From the NCBI GenBank assembly GCA_964600075.1, contig CAZRIE010000178.1, positions 1-5,676 on the forward strand: a DNA stretch of 5,676 bases, given 5' to 3'. A program made the position numbers and the translations under genes. The notes beneath the pieces are model-generated. The model did not search any database, had not been told where the DNA came from, and was given only the letters and a program-made list of their open reading frames with translations. The stretch's first letter is position 1; the number at the start of each line of letters is the position of its first letter. The stretch is from CAZRIE01 sp964600075 (GTDB lineage Bacteria; Bacteroidota; Bacteroidia; Flavobacteriales; Flavobacteriaceae). This document shows, piece after piece, positions 1-5,654 of this stretch.

Positions 1-73
1 GTATTGGAGTTGCCAAATTATAGTCCTCAAAGGTTATCCAAAGTCTAGATAAAGGGTGAAAACTCGACATTAA

Positions 74-226
74 ATGGATTTGTCAAACGGACAGATAAAA
101 TCTTTAGTTGCACTTGGGATAGGCGTTCTAATTTTAATTCTATTGAATGTCTTTTATATTCGGGGGTCAGGCTCTGGTTCCGATAACACATCTGATTGGT
201 ATATGGATGATTTTGATATCGATTGA
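74..226 (+). CDS. Small single-pass membrane protein, unknown function (50 aa)
   Basis: I do not recognise this gene. The reading frame runs from ATG at 74 to TGA at 226 and encodes 50 residues. Seen in the sequence: a short polar N-terminus (MDLSNGQIKS), a strongly hydrophobic stretch at about residues 11-29 (SLVALGIGVLILILL and onward) long enough for one membrane helix, an Arg at 30, a Gly/Ser-alternating linker (GSGSGS, 31-36), and a very acidic tail ending YMDDFDID. An in-frame TAA directly precedes the ATG, so the start cannot lie further upstream. No clear Shine-Dalgarno is present, which is usual for Bacteroidota. A terminator-like hairpin follows about 75 bp downstream. By inference it is a membrane-anchored peptide with an acidic tail, with Lys9 on one side and Arg30 on the other side of the helix. 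It could also be a chance ORF, but the ordered helix, linker and acidic tail argue for a real gene. It is too short for family assignment. Confidence 0.5.
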   Translation: MDLSNGQIKSLVALGIGVLILILLNVFYIRGSGSGSDNTSDWYMDDFDID

Positions 227-298
227 TTAAACATATGAGGATTTGAATTGTAATAGGAGTCTATTTTGGTCATTGGCATGAACTATGATAACAACTAC

Positions 299-326
299 AA
301 AGTTCAATGAAAGGATGAACTTTTTT
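299..326 (+). terminator. Weak intrinsic terminator-like hairpin
   Basis: An 8-bp perfect inverted repeat, AAAGTTCA (299-306) and TGAACTTT (316-323), with a 9-nt loop runs into a T tract (321-326). The stem is AT-rich, so the terminator would be weak. On the plus strand it would end transcription of the small membrane-protein gene. Read on the minus strand the stem is followed by only three T, so it is less convincing as the end of the minus-strand genes. Confidence 0.4.
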
Positions 327-348
327 CAGTATGCACCTTTTGTTTGAG

Positions 349-711
349 TTAATTGTCCGTAATAATTTTTGACTGGAATACTGGTAAAGGATTATTTGAT
401 GAGCAATACATATCAATAATCTCGACTATTTGTTCAGATGTGAATTCATCCATTACCGATAAATCAAATTCACTGGCAAAATCGCATAAGAAGAATTTGA
501 GTTCCTCAAAAGTCCCATGTTCCAAATCACTATTTTGCGGTTCATAGATTTTATGGGCTAAAGACCTGCCAAATTCCCTATCGAATTCCTTTTCTGAATA
601 GGTATCGTCATCACATTCAAATTCTTCCAAATAGCACATATATTTTTGGTTCAACACCCAAAAGTGTATAGCGGTGAGTTCATCTTTTTCAAGAATTTTT
701 TTAACCGCCAT
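349..711 (-). CDS. Hypothetical acidic protein; probable downstream half of a frameshifted gene
   Basis: I do not recognise the family. The frame from ATG (711) to stop (349) encodes 120 residues. It is acidic, with clusters such as EEFECDDDTYSEKEFDREF (about residues 29-47) and a tail around DEFTSEQIVEIIDMY (about 88-102). There is no signal peptide or membrane segment. Its first 61 bases overlap the other minus-strand frame (651-923), and an in-frame TGA lies 18 bases upstream of the ATG, so the ATG is the only start within this frame. Joining the two frames by a -1 shift at the A7 run (702-696) gives a continuous, plausible sequence (…EFVWRLKK-ILEKDELTAIH…) of 191 codons from 923. I therefore infer that this is the C-terminal part of one protein rather than an independent gene. 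The alternative is a translationally coupled second gene using the ATG inside the overlap. Its position beside mob genes suggests cargo; no function is inferred. Confidence 0.5.
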   Translation of the reverse strand: MAVKKILEKDELTAIHFWVLNQKYMCYLEEFECDDDTYSEKEFDREFGRSLAHKIYEPQNSDLEHGTFEELKFFLCDFASEFDLSVMDEFTSEQIVEIIDMYCSSNNPLPVFQSKIITDN

Positions 712-923
712 ACGAATTCGGATAGGTCACGTTCTATTTCATAGGGCATGCTAAAACCATAAAAATTTATGCTTTTACACAAGTCGGTAATCGTTCCAAT
801 ATTTGATTCTGATCCAAAGCAAAACGCCATCAATAACTTACGGAACACTACTTTTTTAGCATAGGCTACCGTAATCGAACTGACTTCTTTTGTGATAAAT
901 AATTTGTTATCTATAGTTATCAA
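651..923 (-). CDS. Hypothetical protein; probable upstream half of a frameshifted gene, 5' end uncertain
   Basis: I do not recognise the family. The frame is 90 residues if begun at TTG (923); there is no ATG between the upstream in-frame stop (TGA at 950-948) and an internal Met at residue 32. So either TTG is used or the true 5' end has been lost. The sequence is a mix of hydrophobic and basic segments (about residues 8-34), then SMPYEIERDLSEF (about 58-70), with no signal peptide. The last ten or so residues after the A7 tract (MNSPLYTFGC) look like out-of-frame readthrough, whereas the -1 frame continues as an ordinary protein. I therefore regard it as the N-terminal half of the gene continuing to 349. 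A TAnnTTTG promoter-like motif lies about 50 bp upstream. Possibilities are a pseudogene, a programmed frameshift, or a homopolymer sequencing error. Confidence 0.5.
   Translation of the reverse strand: MITIDNKLFITKEVSSITVAYAKKVVFRKLLMAFCFGSESNIGTITDLCKSINFYGFSMPYEIERDLSEFVWRLKKFLKKMNSPLYTFGC
696..702 (-). other. A_AAA_AAA slippery-type heptamer joining two overlapping frames
   Basis: On the minus strand the upstream frame reads TTA AAA AAA TTC here, which fits the X_XXY_YYZ pattern known for -1 frameshifting (the dnaX and IS-type class). The downstream frame is exactly -1 relative to the upstream one, and the zero-frame stop follows about 43 bases later. I see no convincing stem-loop or pseudoknot after it, so a simple indel in a homopolymer is at least as likely as programmed shifting. 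Confidence 0.4.
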
Positions 924-972
924 ATCTTTATAAATATTTCTGTTGGTTCAGGGTTCCGAGTAATAGATTAAA

Positions 973-980
973 CAAAGATA
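973..980 (-). promoter_or_regulatory. TAnnTTTG promoter -7-like motif for the minus-strand hypothetical gene
   Basis: The minus strand reads TATCTTTG, an exact match to the Bacteroidota -7 consensus TAnnTTTG, about 50 bp upstream of the TTG at 923 and correctly oriented. I do not find a TTG -33 element at about the expected 19-21 bp spacing, so the match could be chance. Confidence 0.2.
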
Positions 981-1052
981 TCAAGTGGAAATTTTTGTCA
1001 GAGGGGAATATGGATATTTAACTTTTGCACCTATAAATATTTCCAAGCCCCT

Positions 1053-1191
1053 GCGGAAGTCGCACAACCCTTCCGCTCCGATCCTCCCCATCCGGACACG
1101 CTTCGCCGGTCCGCTTGGGGAGTCTTTCCGTTCCAGTTTTGAACGACAACCTCGGTGCCGCACAAAAGCACAAGCGGCGAAAAACCGCTTG
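1053..1191. other. GC-rich island of four consecutive inverted repeats, non-coding, function unknown
   Basis: This block is about 61% GC (counted over 1051-1180), between flanks that are clearly AT-rich. Inverted repeats seen in order: GCGGAAG/CTTCCGC (1053-1059/1070-1076, loop 10); a 39-base compound hairpin (1084-1122); CGTTC/GAACG (1129-1133/1141-1145, loop 7); and CAAGCGG/CCGCTTG (1171-1177/1185-1191, loop 7). Several reading frames are open across it on both strands, as expected of GC-rich low-stop sequence, and none looks like a real protein. It lies between the minus-strand hypothetical gene and the candidate oriT. Plausible roles are part of an extended transfer origin, a structured RNA or untranslated leader, a single-strand conversion signal, or a protein-binding cruciform. 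Nothing in the sequence decides among them. Confidence 0.6.
1084..1122. repeat. Symmetric compound inverted repeat (39 bases)
   Basis: The arms pair as CTCCCCA (1084-1090) with TGGGGAG (1116-1122), CGGAC (1093-1097) with GTCCG (1109-1113), and GC (1100-1101) with GC (1105-1106). They are separated by symmetric 2-nt internal mismatches and a 3-nt apex (TTC). Fourteen pairs arranged this regularly are unlikely by chance and imply a selected cruciform or RNA hairpin. Confidence 0.75.
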
Positions 1192-1289
1192 AACTTTTCT
1201 CTCCCTACCCACAAAAAACTTGAATGCTTTCATGCCTTTCTACTATTTTTTCAACACCATATTAGACCAGATAAATTTCGTATTTGTAC

Positions 1290-1307
1290 CCATATATTCT
1301 TATATGG
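1290..1307. repeat. Perfect 7-bp inverted repeat with TTCT loop
   Basis: CCATATA (1290-1296) and TATATGG (1301-1307) surround a 4-nt loop in an AT-rich stretch between the GC island and the candidate oriT. There is no T tract after it, so it is not an intrinsic terminator. It could be an operator, a cruciform or part of a larger transfer origin. Confidence 0.45.
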
Positions 1308-1376
1308 TTCGATATGTTTTAATGAGTTAAATAATTGATTATAAGTTAGTTATATTCAAAAGTGATTATCTATATT

Positions 1377-1458
1377 TATCCGTGAAACGGATAGCGAGGT
1401 GTATTCTAAGTAACTTAGAATCGGCTACTTCTGGCGAAGTGTTTTGCTTAAAAAGCAA
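1377..1458. other. Candidate origin of transfer (oriT): four tandem inverted repeats upstream of the mob operon
   Basis: Seen directly: TATCCGT/ACGGATA (1377-1383/1387-1393, loop GAA); ATTCTAAGT/ACTTAGAAT (1403-1411/1413-1421, 9 bp around one base); ACTTC/GAAGT (1427-1431/1436-1440, loop TGGC); and TTGCTT/AAGCAA (1444-1449/1453-1458, loop AAA). They fill the 87 bp directly before the MobC-like start codon. Known of the family: MOBP-type relaxases nick beside an inverted repeat in an oriT that often lies just upstream of the mob genes, and MobC-type proteins bind there. I infer that this is the oriT. The short single-stranded-looking segment after the first repeat (about 1394-1402, GCGAGGTGT) is my best guess for the nic region, but I do not recognise a published nic consensus. 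These repeats could also serve for autoregulation of the operon. Confidence 0.6.
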
Positions 1459-1463
1459 CGAAA

Positions 1464-1850
1464 ATGGAACAACGGAAAAGAGGCCGAAAACGATTGGGAA
1501 ACAAGAAGCGGTACCACAACGTAATGCTCCGGTTCAACGATACGGAATATGAAAGACTGAGAAAAATATGCGAATCCTATAACCTGGATATTTCGGAAAG
1601 GGGCACGGTAAGTCCGCTTCTTAGAAGATTGGTCTTGCAACAAGGGGCCGAAGAAAAAGATGTGCTGCCAGACACCTCGAACCTTGCCTACAACATCAAC
1701 AAGATAGGCAACAACATCAACCAATTGGTCAAGATATCCCACTACAAGAATATGAGAAGCCCGAATTCGAACCTCGAACGGGAAATAAAAAAGTCCAACG
1801 AACTGCTGCACGAGCTCATAGAAATTATGATGGAAGAACGAACAGGATGA
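1464..1850 (+). CDS. mobC: MobC-like relaxosome accessory protein (128 aa)
   Basis: This is a mobilization accessory protein that binds the oriT and helps the relaxase melt or nick it. Seen: a very basic N-terminus (residues 3-17, RKRGRKRLGNKKRY); a likely ribbon-helix-helix DNA-binding core with strand HNVMLRF (18-24), helix from about 26 to 40 (DTEYERLRKICESYN) and helix SPLLRRLVL (50-58); then the hallmark GNNINQLVK motif (82-90) of MobC-family proteins; and a C-terminal amphipathic helix, possibly coiled coil (about 103-125). The length of 128 aa fits the family. The ATG at 1464 lies directly after the oriT-like repeats with no Shine-Dalgarno, only an A-rich leader (AACGAAA). Its last codons overlap the relaxase start by 4 bp (ATGA), implying translational coupling and equal expression. 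The operon may be autoregulated by this protein and the relaxase binding the adjacent repeats. The family call is confident; the symbol follows general usage. Confidence 0.88.
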   Translation: MEQRKRGRKRLGNKKRYHNVMLRFNDTEYERLRKICESYNLDISERGTVSPLLRRLVLQQGAEEKDVLPDTSNLAYNINKIGNNINQLVKISHYKNMRSPNSNLEREIKKSNELLHELIEIMMEERTG

Positions 1851-4159
1851 TAGGACAAATCAATTATGGCGAAACCTGTACGGGAACATTGAACTATGTC
1901 TTCGGAAAAGAGGGTATGCAAGTACTCGGTTACGCTAACACCTTTTCCCAAAGTATATCGCCAAAGTTCTTCGGGAGTGTGCTCCACTTTCAGGGGCAGC
2001 GGAACGCAACCAAGAATCGGTATGCACATATCAGCCTGAACCTTCCACACGGGGAACACCTTGAGAATAAGACCTTCTATGAAATCTCCAAAGAATACAT
2101 GCAGGAAATGGGCTATGGGGAACAGCCCTATGTCGTGGTAAGGCACAACGACACCAAGCACGAGCATGTCCATATCGTAACGACCAACGTAAAGGAAGAC
2201 GGAAAAGTAATTGGAATCTTCAATAGCCATAGAAGGAGCATGGCGATACGGCAACGCCTAGAAAAAAAGTACGGCCTGTCCCCGGCGCCAACGACGAAAC
2301 AGAAAAGGCAACTCCCGATATACCGTTCGCCCGAGCTACAGTTCGGCATGGATGCGACCCAAGGGACGAAATATTATTTGCAGGACGTACTGAACGGCAT
2401 CAACCAAAAATACAGGGTGCGTAGTTTCGAAGAACTCGCAAGACTGGTCAAGCCCTATCATATTGAAGTGAAGCGGACCAAAAACGAATCGGGTAGGATA
2501 GGGGTAAAGTATGGACTGAACAACCAAAAAGGCTATCGGACAAGGTTTATCAATGGTTCGACCGTACACCGAGGGCTGAGCGGCCCGAAACTGCAAAAGG
2601 TATTCGATACACATTCCAAATCGAAGCTGCTGCCGATGCACCGAAAACGGCTCTTGAAACAGATAGAGACCACCTATGACCTTTTTCAAACTATCCATCC
2701 GTATGATTTAGAAGACGTAGTCAAAGGATATCAGGGCATCGACATCAAACTGGACAAGAAGGAACATGTTATCGAGGGATTTACCATCTATGACAGATCA
2801 AACTATGTTTTCAGAGCAAGGGAACTTGCCCAAAAAATCCGAATGCAAAACCGTCTTGATATTTTCGGTAACGGCAACGAACCCACTCAAATCGATACCG
2901 AAAGCAAGCAGTTCAAATTGGAAATCCAAAAAACGATAAAAGAGGCATTGACAACATCCTATCTGGTATCCCCGAAACAGGAAGGACTGCTATCGGAACA
3001 TATCATGACCAGGAATTTTGGTGATATTATTAACGACCTAACCGAATCAAAAAATTACAAATTCCTTGAACGCTATGTGCCAAATAGTCAAAAAAGGGAA
3101 TTCAGGAAAGCGCTGGAAAATGCCTTTCCCATGGTCAAGGAAAGATTATACGAACTTGAAACCAAAAAAGAAAAGGAAACCTTGGAAAACAAATTCAAGC
3201 TCATCGGGAAGGTATTGAAAAAAGAGGTTTTCGATGTAGGTATAAAACAGGGGAGCGTTCGTCTTTTGTTCCAAGCTTTGGGGGTAAAGTATCATGACAA
3301 TAAGTTGTCCTTTACGAATTCGAACAAGCATGCCGTTCCTGTAACGCTGAGTAATTTGCCTTTTCCGAAGGAAATGGAAAAACATGTATCCTCGGGATTC
3401 GTCCGTCAAAACCATCTGGTGCTGGAAATGTTATCGGAACAGTCCCCTGAAAATAGCCCCAAGTTGACGGCATCGGCCATTTTCCTGCCCATGATATTTC
3501 CGAAGCTCTATGAAAAAATGAATCCAGTTTACAAAAAGCAATATGAAAGTGTCGCCATGGGTTCGTATATAAAGAATGCCGAACGGACGCACGCCCCTTT
3601 TGAGAAATCCCCTAAGGACTATATCGCCTTGTTCAATGCCAAAGGGTTCTATTTTGTAAAGGGAAAGGAAGGGTTCGAGGTCAAATCGATTTATACGGAT
3701 AATAAATCAAGTTACCGGTTGCCGAAACGGACGAGCCAGTATTTGAGATCCATTCCCGATCTGACAACAACATTACAGGGACAACAACCCGTCATCAAAA
3801 AGCTCGTTGAAGAGGGCAGGAACAAGCTCGAAAACCTATGGGTGGGGCATCTTATGGAAAGGGGAATGTACGATAAAGTTGCCTTTATGCTAACTGTGGA
3901 AAAAGCACACCCGAACCTGCACCGGGAAATGGTGTACCACCATATGGACAATGGACTTCGGCAGTGTCTTGTTCAAGTATCCCAAAGACAATCCAGTATC
4001 CAACAGAACCGATTGCTCAGAAAAGGCGTTTATGCCATTAGTTCGTTCTTGGGCGGTAGCGGTAAGAAAACCGAGGAGATGTACAATGGGTTCAAGGACG
4101 AGTTTACGGATTTTACGAAACTCAAGAGGAAAAGCACGGGTATGTGGCCTTCCTTATAA
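1847..4159 (+). CDS. Relaxase / mobilization nuclease, MOBP-like, with long uncharacterised C-terminal region (770 aa)
   Basis: This is the DNA transesterase that nicks oriT, stays covalently bound to the 5' end and pilots the strand to the recipient. Seen: N-terminus MIGQINYGE, with Tyr17 (in TLNYVFGK) and Tyr7 as candidate catalytic tyrosines; the metal-binding motif RHNDTKHEHVHI, giving His100, Asp102, His105, His107 and His109, followed by Asn114. This is the relaxase/mobilization nuclease (PF03432) signature. A second conserved-looking block (about 175-255) contains IGVKYGLNNQKGYRTRF and a GSTVHRGLSG segment, typical of Bacteroidota relaxases. From about residue 265 to 770 I recognise no domain; it is charged and lysine-rich and lacks membrane segments or helicase motifs. 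Many family members are only about 300-500 aa long, so this is a long version. The start at 1847 is set by the ATGA overlap with the MobC-like gene. A strong terminator follows 31 bp after the stop. The gene looks intact and is GC-richer than its surroundings. Confidence 0.93.
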   Translation: MIGQINYGETCTGTLNYVFGKEGMQVLGYANTFSQSISPKFFGSVLHFQGQRNATKNRYAHISLNLPHGEHLENKTFYEISKEYMQEMGYGEQPYVVVRHNDTKHEHVHIVTTNVKEDGKVIGIFNSHRRSMAIRQRLEKKYGLSPAPTTKQKRQLPIYRSPELQFGMDATQGTKYYLQDVLNGINQKYRVRSFEELARLVKPYHIEVKRTKNESGRIGVKYGLNNQKGYRTRFINGSTVHRGLSGPKLQKVFDTHSKSKLLPMHRKRLLKQIETTYDLFQTIHPYDLEDVVKGYQGIDIKLDKKEHVIEGFTIYDRSNYVFRARELAQKIRMQNRLDIFGNGNEPTQIDTESKQFKLEIQKTIKEALTTSYLVSPKQEGLLSEHIMTRNFGDIINDLTESKNYKFLERYVPNSQKREFRKALENAFPMVKERLYELETKKEKETLENKFKLIGKVLKKEVFDVGIKQGSVRLLFQALGVKYHDNKLSFTNSNKHAVPVTLSNLPFPKEMEKHVSSGFVRQNHLVLEMLSEQSPENSPKLTASAIFLPMIFPKLYEKMNPVYKKQYESVAMGSYIKNAERTHAPFEKSPKDYIALFNAKGFYFVKGKEGFEVKSIYTDNKSSYRLPKRTSQYLRSIPDLTTTLQGQQPVIKKLVEEGRNKLENLWVGHLMERGMYDKVAFMLTVEKAHPNLHREMVYHHMDNGLRQCLVQVSQRQSSIQQNRLLRKGVYAISSFLGGSGKKTEEMYNGFKDEFTDFTKLKRKSTGMWPSL

Positions 4160-4190
4160 ACTTAAAAGATGTGCGTTGATATGGAATTTT

Positions 4191-4212
4191 GCGCCCTGAA
4201 GGGCGCTTTTTT
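4191..4212 (+). terminator. Strong intrinsic terminator of the mob operon
   Basis: A perfect GC stem, GCGCCC (4191-4196) and GGGCGC (4201-4206) with a TGAA loop, is followed directly by six T (4207-4212). It begins 31 bp after the relaxase stop codon. On the minus strand the hairpin is followed by AAAATTCC, so it would not act as an intrinsic terminator for the convergent integrase gene. Confidence 0.92.
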
Positions 4213-4257
4213 GTGGATAGGGAGAAGAAAGAGAAAGCGGAACACCAACTAAAAAAT

Positions 4258-5481
4258 CTAAAAATTTATTACAGCATCTAAAGCCTCATCAGCTTCTTTA
4301 TGTATAAAATTAGCCTGGTAGTTTATGGTCGTTTTTAAATCGCTGTGACGATAGAGTTTTTGAAGCATCAGCGGATGAATCTTATCTCCTGCAATATTAC
4401 CAAATGAATGACGGGCGATATGCATGGTTATTTTTTTGCTGATCTCGGCCTTTTCAGCAATTTTCTTTAAATGCTTATTGAATTTCAAGGTAGCATTTTT
4501 TGTGCTGCGCAGCATACGGTCGGTATTGTTACGGTCAATACCTCTTAATTCCGGAAAAATAAAGTCATCAATGCTAAGAGAAGGGCTGGCATACTTGTTA
4601 ATAAGGTTTTGAAGCTTATCTGATATTTTTAATGAGATTACTTTGCTGTTTTTGTTCATCTGATAATAGAGCCGCCCTTCTTGAATATCCCTCCATCTAA
4701 TTTTTAAAACATCCGCGATGCGCATTCCTGCTAAGTAAAAGCTGAACAACCAAACATTCCGAGCATGGTTATGTGGTGCATGTTCTGAAAGGTCTAAATT
4801 TTCGATACGAGCAATTTCTTTACCGGTTAGGCCTATTTTGACTGATTGAGGGATTTTGATTCTAATCTTGCCCTTTTCTGACCCAAATGGATAAAATTCT
4901 TGTTTTACCAGTTTTTCTTGTATAGCTCTATTATACAGCGTGCGGATGAACATAAGAATATTGGCGATACTTCTTTCCCCTAGTGTACCTCTAGCCATTA
5001 AATAACTTTTGAGGCCTCGAAGAAAAGAAACAGTAATCTGGTCAAAGCTCAATGTTTTGTCCCCTACATAGTCCTTAATGCGATTAAGCAGTGGACGTTC
5101 ACTATCGATACGAGAAAGTTTCTTGCTTTCCTCTAACTGCTTGAAGTGTTTTTCAGCGTAATCAAAAAAGGAGTGTCCGGTTAGCGTTGTCGTCAATTGT
5201 GATTTCAGTTCTTGAACAGAAAAATGGTCACCATCTTTTGCAGCGGTATCCAATAAAATGGCATTAGCTTCCGCCTGCTTAATTGCGATTAGATTATTTA
5301 AACGTGAAGAATTAGGGTGTGATTTTTTCACACGCTGTTTTTTCTCGTCCCAAAATTTTGGGTCAAGATACTGACCTGTATACAGGTAGGTAGATTTTCT
5401 ATCCTTAGTGACGCGAACAGAAATAGGAAAAAGTCCTTTTTTGTTGCTTTTTTTCCTTAATATCGTGTTGATTGTTGCCAT
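4258..5481 (-). CDS. Tyrosine recombinase / integrase, Bacteroidota type (407 aa)
   Basis: This is a site-specific recombinase that integrates and excises the element. Domain order seen: an N-terminal arm-DNA-binding-like region (about 1-95) opening with MATINTILRKKSNKKGLFPI and containing the YLDPKFWDEKKQRV segment typical of Bacteroidota integrases; a SAM-like core-binding region (about 100-200); and the catalytic domain (about 215-400). The catalytic residues are all present: Arg254 (AGMRIADVL), Lys277 (strand YYQMNKNSK), His354 and Arg357 (HIARHSF), His379 (LYRHSDLKTT) and the nucleophile Tyr388 (INYQANF). The ordinary Gly before the second His (usually LGHS) is Arg378 here. The length of 407 aa is normal for the family, so the gene should be functional. 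It is convergent with the relaxase and has no obvious terminator of its own in the 45 bp between. The upstream region carries phased TACA repeats and an att-like sequence. Sampled blocks are AT-richer than the relaxase. Confidence 0.97.
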   Translation of the reverse strand: MATINTILRKKSNKKGLFPISVRVTKDRKSTYLYTGQYLDPKFWDEKKQRVKKSHPNSSRLNNLIAIKQAEANAILLDTAAKDGDHFSVQELKSQLTTTLTGHSFFDYAEKHFKQLEESKKLSRIDSERPLLNRIKDYVGDKTLSFDQITVSFLRGLKSYLMARGTLGERSIANILMFIRTLYNRAIQEKLVKQEFYPFGSEKGKIRIKIPQSVKIGLTGKEIARIENLDLSEHAPHNHARNVWLFSFYLAGMRIADVLKIRWRDIQEGRLYYQMNKNSKVISLKISDKLQNLINKYASPSLSIDDFIFPELRGIDRNNTDRMLRSTKNATLKFNKHLKKIAEKAEISKKITMHIARHSFGNIAGDKIHPLMLQKLYRHSDLKTTINYQANFIHKEADEALDAVINF

Positions 5482-5506
5482 ACTTTTTAACGTATATCGG
5501 ACATTG

Positions 5507-5550
5507 TGTACAGTAAAGATACAAAAATTGGGTACAACATAGGTACAACA
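5507..5550. promoter_or_regulatory. Four phased TACA repeats upstream of the integrase (putative Int arm sites or operator)
   Basis: TACA begins at 5509, 5520, 5533 and 5544, giving spacings of 11, 13 and 11 bp, close to one helical turn each. The right pair lies inside a longer exact direct repeat, GGTACAACA (5531-5539 and 5542-5550). The left copy is within the palindrome TGTACA (5507-5512). On the minus strand the TATCTTTA at 5521-5514 resembles a degenerate TAnnTTTG -7 element 33 bp before the integrase ATG, so the repeats would overlap the promoter. By inference they bind the integrase arm domain, an excisionase or a repressor. The direct repeats themselves are certain; the function is not. 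Confidence 0.5.
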
Positions 5551-5654
5551 AATGGTGGTTTTCCTTGGTTTAATATGGTCTTATTTGATTTTTGTCTTTA
5601 CTTAAAATACACGTTTTCAGTTAAATAGATATATATGAGTTTAAAAGCATATAA

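Noticed and set aside
1..48. C-terminal end of an upstream gene (15 codons open in frame 1, ending TAG at 46-48)
   Set aside because: Too short to tell from chance, and frame 2 is also open to 52; nothing recognisable.
353..547. 64-aa plus-strand frame
   Set aside because: It lies antisense within the acidic minus-strand frame and lacks protein-like features; a shadow.
981..1338. Open reading frames on both strands over the GC-rich island (117 aa plus; 77 and 71 aa minus)
   Set aside because: Several frames are open at once because the GC-rich segment has few stops. The longest ends in an AT-rich tail without domain-like features, and the DNA is dominated by inverted repeats.
1335..1378. 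Promoter for the mob operon (TTG at 1335, TATATTTA at 1371)
   Set aside because: The gap of about 33 bp between elements is too long, and the -7 motif lacks the final G.
1425..2254. Minus-strand frames of 128 and 170 aa opposite MobC and the relaxase start
   Set aside because: They lie antisense to well-recognised genes with clear motifs.
3951..4199. 82-aa plus-strand frame across the end of the relaxase
   Set aside because: It is out of frame with the relaxase and runs into the terminator hairpin.
4191..4212. Bidirectional terminator shared with the integrase
   Set aside because: On the minus strand the hairpin is followed by AAAATTCC, without a U tract.
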